A stretch of DNA of 64,000 bases, taken from contig RQOL01000772.1 of NCBI GenBank assembly GCA_013076295.1, positions 1,860,001 through 1,924,000 on the forward strand. The letters run 5' to 3'. Shown here in pieces: positions 33,609-53,807 of this stretch; position 1 is the first letter of the stretch, and each line of letters starts with the position of its first letter. A program made the translations under genes and the position numbers. This DNA is from Sanderia malayensis. Lineage: Eukaryota > Cnidaria > Scyphozoa > Semaeostomeae > Pelagiidae. The notes beneath the pieces are model-generated. The model made no database searches, was not told the DNA's origin, and was given only the letters and a program-made list of their open reading frames with translations.

Positions 33609-35657
33609 ATGGCTCACAATTACGCTCGTGATAGATATTATGGAATCAAAAGGGACTATCCACCAAGTGTTGTCGAAGAACTTCGTGGCACAGTTGTCCC
33701 TGACTGCACTTTGGCTAAAATTGGAGCAAAAAATCTTTGGTCCATGGTCACTGAAGGAGGTGATACGTATGTCCAGGCCATGGGTGCTCTCACAGGTTTG
33801 TTTATTAGTGATTTTAAATTGTTCAACATTTTTATTTTAGTTCATTCAACTTTTTTACAGCCATATTTTAATGGCAGTGTATTGCGCAAAAGCCGGATGA
33901 TGATAAATTTTTGAAAATCGTTTAACAAAAGCTGTAAATATTAGGAAAAGCATGATTTATAAAGGATAAAACATTATCTAGTGATAAATTTGAACTAATA
34001 TGTGGTTACGAAACAACATTTTGACTTTCAACAAAAAATGTCCTGCACACGTTGAGTGCAAAGTTCAAAATTTTTTTGAATGGAAGGAGGAATTGGAGGT
34101 GTGGCCTAAATGGCTGATCACCAGTTTCCTCGCGATGGATGGTACGATTCGCAGTTTAATTCCCGGTGCAAAGTCCATTGCTTTCAGAATTGCAAAAGAT
34201 ATGGATGCTTAATCAGATTTGTTGATTAGTAAGAACGGATTACCGAAAATCCAAACTATAAACATGCCCTGTATTTCGCAATTTCAACGCAGTAGGCATG
34301 GGCGGTGGCTCGCGAAGGAAGTGGCGTGGCCTAAAATGTGGTTCAGGTAAACTTAATGTCTATTCTGGGCGGTCAAGAGAATAATTTAATTTCAATTACC
34401 TGCAATTATAAACAATGATTAACGAGTCTTTTTCATTGCCTCAGGTGGACAGGCTGTACAGATGGCAAAAGCCGGCCTCAGGGCAATTTACTGCAGTGGA
34501 TGGCAAGTGGCCGCAGATGCTAACACTGCCATGCAGACATTCCCAGATCAGAGTCTCTACCCTGCCGACTCGTGTCCCAAACTCGTGCAGAGGATAAACA
34601 ATGCATTGATGAGATCTGATCAGATTGCCCACATGGAAGGTGGAAAGGATAAAGTTAACTACATTCTCCCAATCGTTGCTGATGCTGAAGCCGGTTTCGG
34701 AGGTGCATTGAATGCTTTTGAACTGATGAAAAACATGGTAAGACCTTCTTTGGATTTTGTTTTGGTATACCATTGTGGCTTAATTCAAGCCCCGGTTTTC
34801 CTCAGTACTTGTGACTAAATTAATTATTTATCCATGTAGTTTTTAATTTGTCTTGATTGTTGTTTTTCCAGATCATTGCTGGTGCAGCTGGAGTACATTT
34901 CGAAGATCAACTTGCTTCTGCCAAGAAATGTGGACACATGGGTGGAAAGGTTTTGGTACCAACATGCCAATACATCAAATCTCTCAACGCTGCCCGTCTG
35001 GCCGCAGATATCTTGGGAACAACAACGATTATTGTTGGACGTACCGATGCCAATGCTGCTGGCATGGTCACATCTGACATTGATGACAGGGACAAGCCAT
35101 TCTTGACCGGAGAGCGTTCACCAGAAGGATTCTTCTATTCCAAAGCAGGACTTGATCAGGCTATTAATAGAGCTTTGTCTTATGCTCCATACTGTGATTT
35201 GGTGTGGTGTGAGACATCAAAGCCAAACCTTGCAGAAGCAAAGAAGTTTGCAGATGCTGTCCATGCTAAATTCCCAGGAAAACCATTGGCATACAACTGT
35301 TCTCCATCATTCAACTGGAAGGCGTATCTCTCTGAGGAGGAATGCTTCAATTTCCAGAAGGAGCTTGGCAAACTTGGTTACAGATTCCAGTTTGTGACAT
35401 TGGCCGGGTTCCACTCTTTGAACCATGCCATGTTCAAACTTGCCAGGGATTATAAAGCAAGAGGTATGGCTGGATACGCCGAGGTACAAGAAGACGAATT
35501 CAAGCTAGAGTCTCAAGGTTTCACATGTCACAAACATCAACGTGAAGTTGGAACTGGTTATTTTGATAAAGTTTCGCTCGCTGTCGGTGGTGGGGTTAGT
35601 TCTCTTACTGCATTGACTGGTTCAACAGAAGAAGAACAATTTAAATCTAAGTTGTAG
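33609..35657 (+). CDS. Isocitrate lyase, peroxisomal (PTS1)
   Basis: Three exons (33609-33795, 34445-34737, 34872-35657) encode 421 residues, against 434 in E. coli. The enzyme splits isocitrate to succinate and glyoxylate, the first committed step of the glyoxylate shunt. Landmarks: [20 protein letters not shown] near the N-terminus, [26 protein letters not shown], the signature KKCGHMGGK with the catalytic Cys at about residue 180, [11 protein letters not shown], and [10 protein letters not shown]. The C-terminus EEEQFKSKL ends in SKL, the canonical type-1 peroxisomal import signal. The gene is separate from malate synthase, unlike the fused bifunctional protein of nematodes. A poly(A) signal AATAAA lies at 35780-35785. 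STK36 converges on it from the other strand. Confidence 0.98.
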
Positions 35658-35954
35658 AAACAAAAAATTCGTTATTTATACAACTAAATCCACCTATTTA
35701 ATTTTAACATATGGCTTGTTTTTTATACATATTGTATAACCTAACAACTGGCAAAAACTAGTTTTATTTTATTTTCGAAAATAAATAGAAACATGTTGGT
35801 AATACTAACACCTCTTGTAGTAAACAATGGAAAATAAAATTATGCATGGGTTGTCTACAATATGTATTAGCTTAGATTTTTTGTTTCACGCGACAATTTA
35901 ATATAAATTAGAATTTATATTGATTCCAGTGTGTCTTATTCTGTTTGATCCTGT

Positions 35955-36074
35955 TCAGTTTACCCAGAACTCAATGCGAACGCCTTTATAACTGGCAACT
36001 ATACCTTGGACATATTCTATTGTCTCAGAGGAGATGTCTGCAGTAGGATGCTGGCTAAATTGGGTTGAGCCTAC
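35955..36074 (-). other. Unassigned 39-codon open frame downstream of STK36
   Basis: After the STK36 stop (36098) a further open frame, preceded by CAG (AG at 36075-36076), runs 39 codons (including QHPTADISSETIEYVQG and ending GVRIEFWVN) to a TGA at 35955. It has no start codon. It may be chance in the 3' UTR, or an alternative last exon. Confidence 0.2.
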
Positions 36075-36097
36075 CTGTCGTTGAAAACGAGAATCAA

Positions 36098-46255
<10,158 letters not shown>

Positions 46256-46761
46256 CTTGCTTTTCGGAGAAGTATGAACTCCAGAAAAAAGTTAGAAGAA
46301 GAAAAACATTAGGCCAAAAAACTCACTCAAGTTGTTGTTGTTGTCATTGTGATGCTTGTCCTAAAGGTGGGATGCAGTATTGCAAGAAACAGAGATGGTG
46401 GTTGCACAAAAAACAAAGCTGTTCAACTTCATAACCATAAATTTCATTATTATAATACCAGACTTTTTAAAATATCCAACATACAATGAATATTAATAAT
46501 CTAATGTACAGATATACATCAATGAAAACAGAAAAAATATCAACCAAATTAAACTTCAAATTGTGATTGTCACATTGAAGACATTGATCAATAATTTCTT
46601 GCATTGCAGTCTTTCGCCCTTCTCAAACCTCTGTCATGCATCACAAAATTTCTTCTCCACAGAATGTGTTAATGTGGTTTGCAAGCATGGATCATGGACT
46701 TGTAGCAGTGAGGCAAGCAAAAAGCAAGACAACATTGGCGGGAACAATCCTTTATTCCAGT

Positions 46762-47527
46762 TCAATTTCTATGCTTCAAAAGATATTTCTGGCATGATTT
46801 CATTGTCCCTGTAAGCAAAAATACCACATATTGTGACAATAGAAATAATATCCAAAAAACACTGCAGCAAATAGCTTATGAATCACATAGTATTAATGGG
46901 AAGTACCAGCTTTGTAGAGAAATCTGAAGAGACAGGAAGCCTTTTGGATTGATTTGATCAATGTTATAGCTTGCAAAACCTCTCTATGAAACATTCTGTT
47001 ACAACGCAGGAACACAATGCCTGTGTTTCTATTCACATACCTCACTAGAAACAAGAGCGGGAAAAAAACCCAATTTAAAACACATAAAACTATTGCTTTC
47101 GTCAAATACACAATTCAGCAGCTAGCAAGAAATATAAGTAGATACCTCCGAATTTTCCCAAGTTTGCCACACCATAGTCTCCATACAATGTTTTCATTGA
47201 ATTTCTTACTGCTTCGTTGATATCAGAAGACTCGATGCTCAGATTTTCTGGAGGGTCAGCAAATAAAAGCTCCAAAACAAGGTATCTGAAACACAAATAA
47301 TCTATAATACCGCCCCAATATGACACTTCAACAACACGCAAATTCGCTCAGAGGCGCGAAAGAAGCCATATTAAAAGGTCATGATGGCCTAAAAGGGCAA
47401 CTTGACAAAAACTCTCTCGTAAATATTACTCCAAACAAGATGGCACAAAATATTCATTAACCTTCAGGGTGGGAAAAATAAATCAATATATTAGTAACAA
47501 TCATTACCTGCTTTTCAAGCGAACCAT
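46762..47527 (-). CDS. POP5: Ribonuclease P/MRP subunit POP5
   Basis: Four exons (47527-47508, 47285-47146, 47044-46907, 46808-46762) total 115 codons, 114 residues. The first exon is only 20 nt (MVRLKS). The order MVRLKSRYLVLELLFADP, then LYGDYGVANLGKFG, VRYVNRNTGIVFLRCNR, and GTMKSCQKYLLKHRN matches POP5, where human has MVRFKHRYLLCEL, VRYLNAYTGIVLLRC and GGTIRTCQKFLIQYNRR. POP5 is a core protein of RNase P and RNase MRP, which mature tRNA 5' ends and process rRNA. The protein stops just after the last core helix and lacks the roughly 45-residue acidic tail of the human protein. Transcription diverges from GPATCH3 across a tandem-repeat promoter region. Confidence 0.9.
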
Positions 47528-47660
47528 CGTGTACATATATACAAAGTTGCGTTACCTGGACATGTGTTGACAAAAGCGTTAAAAATGGGGGCTTTAAAAA
47601 GTAGGGTTCGATCCTCTTCTTGGTTCGAGCCCATGAAGTGAGGACTGGAGTTGGAAAATT

Positions 47661-48140
47661 GGTCAGAATGCGCAGTAGCGTATTTATTGGCACTGCGCAG
47701 GAGCATATATGACATGCAATGTCCCTTATGGATGATGTATGGCCTTGGGTTAGGGTTAGGCTTAGGGTTAGGGTTATGCCATGCGGAGGACAAAGGTGGT
47801 CAGAATGCGCAGTAGCGTATTTATTGGCACTGCGCAGGAGCATATATGATGTGCAATGTCCCTTATGGATGATGTATGGCCTTGGGTTAGGGTTAGGCTT
47901 AGGGTTGGGCTTAGGGTTATGCCATGCGGAGGAGAAAGGTGGTCAGAATGCGCAGTAGCGTATCTATTGGCACTGCGCAGGAGCATATATGATGTGCAAT
48001 GTCCCTTATGGATGATGTATGGCCTTGGGTTAGGGTTAGGCTTAGGGTTGGGCTTAGGGTTATGCCTTGCGGAGGAAAAAGGTGGTCAGAATGCGCAGTA
48101 GCATATTTGCTGGCGCTGCGCAGGAGCATATATGACGTAT
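47661..48140. repeat. Tandem array (137-143 bp units) in the POP5/GPATCH3 promoter interval
   Basis: Unit starts (ggtcagaatgcgcagtagc) are at 47661, 47798, 47941 and 48084; the fourth copy is truncated and runs into the GPATCH3 start region. Each unit holds two TGCGCAG-type motifs about 20 bp apart (aatgcgcagtagc and cactgcgcaggagc), a 'catatatgatgtgcaatg' segment, and a telomere-like block of TTAGGG/TTAGGC/TTGGGC hexamers. The array lies between two divergent genes. All long open frames in it are repeat artefacts. Confidence 0.9.
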
Positions 48141-48164
48141 ATGACGTATTCAGTGCAAAACAAT

Positions 48165-50043
48165 ATGGCGTTAGTGGAAGACGAAGATGATGGAGATGAA
48201 AGCAACACACAGCGTGATTATCTTCCTTATTCATATTTTTACATTGGAAATATTCCTATAAAATACCATTCTGCTGACCTACGTTCTTATTTCTCCCAAT
48301 ATATTGAAAAAGGCGCGTTCAAATGCTTCCATTTTAAGCACAGACCAGAGACCGGAAAGATAAGGACTTCAACATCATCGGAGCTTGACAGAATATGTGC
48401 AATTGCTCAGGTTTATGACAAAAATATTTCTGAAATTGTAAAGAAATGTAAAGAATCACCTTGGTATAACAGAGATGGGAATCTCTCAGAAGAAGGAACA
48501 TTGCCAAACGTACACCAAATGACAGTAAATATCCAACAAGTTGAAAATGGTAAATGGCTTTCCGCTGTGAGTTAGCTTAGCATCTTGTTGCAACAAAGGT
48601 ATTAGTTATGGACATAATTTACTGTTTTTATTTCTTAGGTGACAACCAGGTTTTATATGAAAGTAAAAAAGAAAAGCACAAAAGAGATTTAACTGATATT
48701 AGTAAATTAATTTATGAAGATGATATTCTCAGTCTTCCTGAATTGAAACCCCCACCTGGTTTGCCAAATGGAAATGTCGGAACAAGCATGCATGTACTGC
48801 TTGAATCAATTCGAAACTGTAAACTACCGTCGAGTATCATCAAATCTCTGGGACTGCAATTCACAAAAGGGTATTCTAAACGAGTTTACGGCAGCATGCC
48901 TTATTGCTACGGGACAGGGGTGGCTGTTGGATCATGTAATAAAGATGTTGAAGATCGTGATGGTCCCCAGGAGAGAGATAGCAGAGGTTCTTTGAATGCC
49001 AAAGTTAAGGGTGATGGTCTTGATGACTCGGTTGAAGAACAGATTCAGAATGAGGAAGATGATGCGGAGGAATGGGAACGTCATGAATCTCTCAACGAAG
49101 ATCGAAGCAGATCAAAAGAAAGACTTTACGAAGAAGATATTGAACTGAAATGGGAAAAAGGAGGCAGTGGTTTGGTTTTCTACACAGATTCTTATTATTG
49201 GCATGAAATGAAAGGTAAAGACTTCGATGAGGACACAACAGATGATTGGGATGTAGATATGAGCAGTTACTATCAGCAGAGTGAGTATATGGCAATCTAC
49301 AGATGGGTTTCTAAATTAAATCTTTTACCCAATTTATCGGCTCTAAACATGTAAGCTGGTAAGCTGAAAAAGCAACCTCATCCAAACCCAGGGGATGTCT
49401 TCTGTAGGATCTAGACTGCAGAATAAATGCTGGAAGTTAAATGTGAAAAGTCAAACATGCGAAGTGATTGTTATTGTAACTTTCACAGGGGTGTAAAAGC
49501 CCAAACTCGTGGCACCATCCGTGATTATCAAGCGTGCACCCTTTCTTTTTTGACCTTTTTGACTCCCTGTTCTTCTTGTTTTCAGATGCTGGTGACAGGG
49601 CCGCTCATGAGCTTTGCGATATCAGGGAAAGCAGGGCCATTCGTCAAGGGTTGACTGTGCCAAAGGTTGCAAAGAGACCCAAGAAGTCTTCGTCAAGGAG
49701 CTTTGGACGCAATGTGCTGGAAAAACAAGGCTGGACCAAAGGAACGGGGCTTGGTGCAAAAAGAACCGGGATTATTGAACCAATTGAAGCAGATGGACAG
49801 TCATCAAAGGACAAACGTGGATTTGGATACTTTGGAGAGAAGCTGAATCGACATGTTAGAAAGTCGAATAAAAGACCGAAAATGGCAGTTTCTATTAAGA
49901 CAAGCTACGATGAAGATGATGAAGATGATGAAGCAGAGAGAGATGATGAAACTGCAAGAGCTCTGGCTTTGTCTGGGATTGTTCATAACTATAAACTTCC
50001 AATGAAAATGTTTTCATCATCAACGCAAAGCAAACCGCCGTGA
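48165..50043 (+). CDS. GPATCH3: G-patch domain-containing protein 3
   Basis: Three exons (48165-48549, 48639-49280, 49586-50043) encode 494 residues, against 525 in human. An in-frame ATG at 48132 could add 11 residues, but the one at 48165 fits the family start better. The N-terminus has the GPATCH3-type domain (IPIKYHSADLRSYFSQ, then FKCFHFKHRPE). The middle carries LPELKPPPGLPNGNVGTSMH and the very conserved EEWERHESLNED and IELKWEKGGSGLVFYTDSYY. DDWDVDMSSYY precedes the G-patch, NVLEKQGWTKGTGLGAKRTG, and GFGYFGEKL. The C-terminus is basic then acidic. G-patch proteins often activate DEAH helicases; human GPATCH3 has been linked to innate-signalling control and transcription. The promoter overlaps the last copy of a tandem repeat array. 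Confidence 0.95.
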
Positions 50044-50539
50044 CTCCTCTAAGGAATAACAAACGAAAAACAAGTCGACTTGAAAGCGGAGCCTTCAACA
50101 TTGAGATTGCTGATTGACTAATGTAGATGTAGATGAGCTCAAGATAACCAATCAAGCGTCTATTTGACACATCACAATACCCTTGTGGCTTCAGATGGCT
50201 AGGGAATAAGGATTGGTGATTGCCAAACACGTCAATGGAAAGGGCAAAGAAAAAAACTCGTCAGTTTTGCATTGCGCAAGACATCAAATACAGGGTCAAT
50301 CAACGAGAACAGCATCGTAGCTGTTTTTATAAATCCTCATATTCAAAACAATATGCATATATTTAATATTCGTATATTTTTTAATTGATTCCGAAATACA
50401 TGGAATAAAAAACTGTATTACTTAAAAATAAGATACCTGTGTTATAAAGCATCTTATCAAACCGAGTTTGCAAATAACGACAGTGTAAATAAAAAAGATA
50501 TACAAATAGTACCTTGGGAATAGAAAAAGAGAACATTCA

Positions 50540-53469
50540 TTACTTTTCTGTGGTGATTTCCTTTGCGGCTGCACCTAAAACGAAGCCACAATACATTTTG
50601 GTCACACTAAGAATAGAGGTTTATCACGAACAGAAGTGCTTATGAAATGATAAACGTCTATTGTTATTATGATTTTTACTGAACCGACAAAAAATAATTT
50701 CACGATCATGAGAGAAGCATCTATCGAGGCGTCGCACTTATAAACACTCCTCTTCATGACATGGTAAACTTCTATTCTTATTATGACAATCACTGTACAG
50801 ACAAACACTTTCACGACGTTCTGATTACTTAGAATATGAACCCACCCCACTTTTGTTTAAGTTCCAATCAGATCGGAGGCAATAAGAATAGAAAACCCAC
50901 CACACTTTTGTTTAAGATCGCTGTTCCACTCAGATCGGAGGCAATAATAATGGAAAACCAACCCCAATTTTGTCGAAGATCGTTGTTCCTAGTTTATTAA
51001 TAATAGTAATCATGATATTTATCAATAATCCATATGATTTCCGTGTGTCTTACTTGCTGGACAATATCCACATGAAATTGGACAGTGTTGTCGCATGGCT
51101 CCACGATTAATGTCTTTACCGCAAATTGGAATGAAAAGCTTGCAAAATCTTCTATCCCTGCAAACTGAAATTCACATAATAAAGCAATATTATAAGCAGT
51201 GGTGCATCCTAGAACTTCATGCTACAAAATACTGTCCGTATCACAAAACGATAATTATACGCCCTACCTTTGCACCCCTTTTGGTGCCTTCCTATTGCTG
51301 GTTGGTTGCTATGCCAACAACAACCGAACTCACTTTTAAAGCAAGCGGGCAATGGCGCTGGCTGACCTGCAACAAATCAAAATGTGTCTTCTTAGCTTGG
51401 CAAAGTAAACATCAAATAATCTTTACGTGTATGTTGTGAGCAGGAAAGAGATTAAATGTACTAACGACAAAGTCGGCATGTTTTTGCGCAGTAAAATTGC
51501 ATCAGCTCCTTTTGCTTGTCACATAGCCCATTGGTCTTGAACTGCTCACATTCCGCTGTGGAGGCGTCTACACAAGGCTCTGTAAAACACACACACGCAT
51601 GACATATTAAATTACGAAATTCCTTACGATTATAACATGGATCAAGGTCCTGACATTTCCTCCCGCCTACCTCTAAGGATTCAAAAACCATAATCAAAAT
51701 ATTAAATAACATTTTCACCGAACAAAAACTTCAAGCGTTCAGACCCCATTCTATTCTCAAATCAAATTAAAATGTTTGCACATACAAAGCAAAACATACC
51801 ATTTTTGATGCATTTCCCATAATGCTTCACAAGTATGTCTTTGCTTCTTAAGCATTCGTCTTTTCGCAGGTCACATAAACTGGCATAAGTTCGTCCATTG
51901 CGACCACACAAGAATCCAGTTCGTTTATCGTGGATACATCGAACGGCGCAACGGCAGTGGGGCGTATTGTCATTGGACAAGGCACAAATTTGCTTGTACG
52001 GACAACTAACTTCATCACACGATGTCTTATTGGCTAGAAAAGAAAAATTCGAAATATGCATATCATTCAGATAGTATACATACTGGTTAACACTAATAAC
52101 AAACTCTAATACAGTAAAAACCCGCATATAAGAACCTGTAAATTTCCATCCAGGCTATTGTTTCAAGACAATAGGCTATTGTTTCGTCTATTGTTTTGAG
52201 CAGCAAAATTACCCTGAAGGTTCTTAATCCATTGGTTCTTATATGCGGGTTTTTACTGTACTATTTTATTTTAACAATTAATTCTTATTTGATATCAATA
52301 TCAATGTTATATATTAATACTGAATTATTTATTATTGAAAAAGCTGTTCAAAGTCCATTTTTATTTGCAATAGAGTTCGGATGAAATGAAGCATCGTAAA
52401 TCGATCTTTCATGAAAGTTCGAGATAGCCTCGAGTCAAGGAGGAGAGCTTGATTTCTCGTGAGTCAATTATTGAGCAAGTAAAAATTAAATTAATCTAGC
52501 AATGTCAAGTACATTACAACATAATCATCATATATTATAATAATTAGTAATCGACTTACACAGGGCTCAGCCGTATCTTTAAATAAACGTAAACAATCAC
52601 TAATCACTAATCATTAATCACTAATCACTAATCTCTAAACAATCACTATATATTTGAATAGGTTAACGTCTTAAGTATTTAAGTATGCATGGATGGAAAT
52701 GAAATTGCAGGTTCGCTTTCATACTCACAACAAAACTGGCACGTCTTTTTACACAAAGTTTTCATCTTCAATGGATGAGTTTTACAAGCTTTGTGTTTTG
52801 CAAGAAACGCACAAGTTCCTTTGAAAGTCATCAAATCTTTGCAGATCGCTTCTTCTAAAAACAAAACGATAAATACCGTTGATGAAATATGGTTTTACTT
52901 CAAAATTTCAAAGAGCTCATAATAAGTTCCAGTTTCATCTGTATCACGGTAAACTACTGTACTGTCATGTACTGTGATGTAGAGTCCTCCAACAACATCT
53001 TTTAAGTTAAAGAAGCGAACTGGTTCGTGTTTAGAACAACTCGGCAAACTTTTGCTTATTTCGTGTTCCTTTCCTAAAGCCAGTAGTACGAAGACTCGGT
53101 GTAAATTTCGAGAGCTTCGTTGACAGAAACGTTTTTTGATACATGAGTTCAATTGTCTTACATTATCAACAACAAAATATTTTTGTTGCAAATTAATTAT
53201 CAAAATGTTAACGAACAAACCAACACTTCATTGCAGTGTTAAAAATTAAAAAAAAAACTCCAACCAACATCTAAAGCCACAAAACTTTCACACACGACCT
53301 CTAACGAATCAAATCAATACTTTTACAAACAAAACTGTTAGATCTCAGTCAACATTATAACACACCAATATATACTGAAGAAAAGTTGAACAATATCAAA
53401 CTCACCATTTCCGTGCAGAGTCCCCAATGTTGTTGTGACAAGTATGAACAGCAATATTTGTTGGTCCAT
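50540..53469 (-). CDS. Secreted ShKT-Kazal-ShKT-ShKT protein
   Basis: Six exons (53469-53406, 52854-52729, 52033-51800, 51579-51466, 51164-51054, 50574-50540), every junction in phase 1, give 227 residues. The N-terminus MDQQILLFILVTTTLGTLHG is a signal peptide. One domain follows per exon. The first is a ShKT domain with six Cys ending TLCKKTCQFC. The second is a follistatin/Kazal-type module (CPYKQICALSNDNTPHCRC, then FLCGRNGRTYASLCDLRKD). Two more ShKT domains follow, ending FYCAKTCRLC and QHCPISCGYC. The protein is therefore secreted, disulfide-rich and possibly a protease inhibitor or ion-channel ligand; ShKT domains also occur in structural and enzyme-linked proteins, so a venom role is not implied. 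The short tail (KEITTEK) follows. Phase-1 exons around each domain are typical of exon-shuffled extracellular modules. Confidence 0.9.
52112..52258. mobile_element. Near-perfect palindromic MITE (147 bp) in ShKT gene intron
   Basis: Starts CAGTAAAAACCCGCATATAA and ends with the exact reverse complement of at least 24 bp, flanked by TA at 52110-52111 and 52259-52260. The interior ('attgtttcaagacaatagg') is also palindromic. It is probably a recent mariner/pogo-type non-autonomous insertion. A diverged relative is at 36690-36848. Confidence 0.85.
52895..53218 (-). CDS. Possible nested 107-aa ORF (unrecognised)
   Basis: An uninterrupted frame lies inside intron 1 of the ShKT gene, on the same strand, ending EYYELF-type sequence (YYELFEILK). 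The body has mixed, protein-like composition (VFVLLALGKEHEISKSLP, FFNLKDVVGGLYITVHDS) unlike the usual low-complexity shadows. It could be a small intronless gene, an unrecognised exon with acceptor near 53160, or chance. No family is recognised. Confidence 0.25.
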   Translation of the reverse strand: MFVNILIINLQQKYFVVDNVRQLNSCIKKRFCQRSSRNLHRVFVLLALGKEHEISKSLPSCSKHEPVRFFNLKDVVGGLYITVHDSTVVYRDTDETGTYYELFEILK

Positions 53470-53807
53470 CTCTTCGAAAAGCAACGATGAGTAACTAACT
53501 CTTTTATATGATCATCTTGATCTTATCATTATTCATTAGGCCAGCACAAAGGCGAGCCACAGCGAAACCACAAGCTATGTTCACAGGATAAATTTTAAAT
53601 GTCCTCCAGTCATAAGGTTAAAAAGAACAATCTATCGCCACGGAGCGTCTGTCGAACCCACAAAAGCCGGAAATTAAACCTATACACGTTGGGCAGACTT
53701 GTAACCTAACTGTGATTTTATTCCTAAAACCATAACCTGATTTCTCATTTAGTATATTATCGTCATCGACTTTGAGCATATAAGAGAAACAATAGAAAAT
53801 AAGTCTA

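Noticed and set aside
33337..33840. 167-codon plus-strand frame overlapping the first isocitrate lyase exon
   Set aside because: It is in another frame and the isocitrate lyase frame is clearly the real one.
47457..48234. Several overlapping frames of about 70-128 codons on both strands
   Set aside because: They repeat the same phrases because they translate the tandem array; no independent support.
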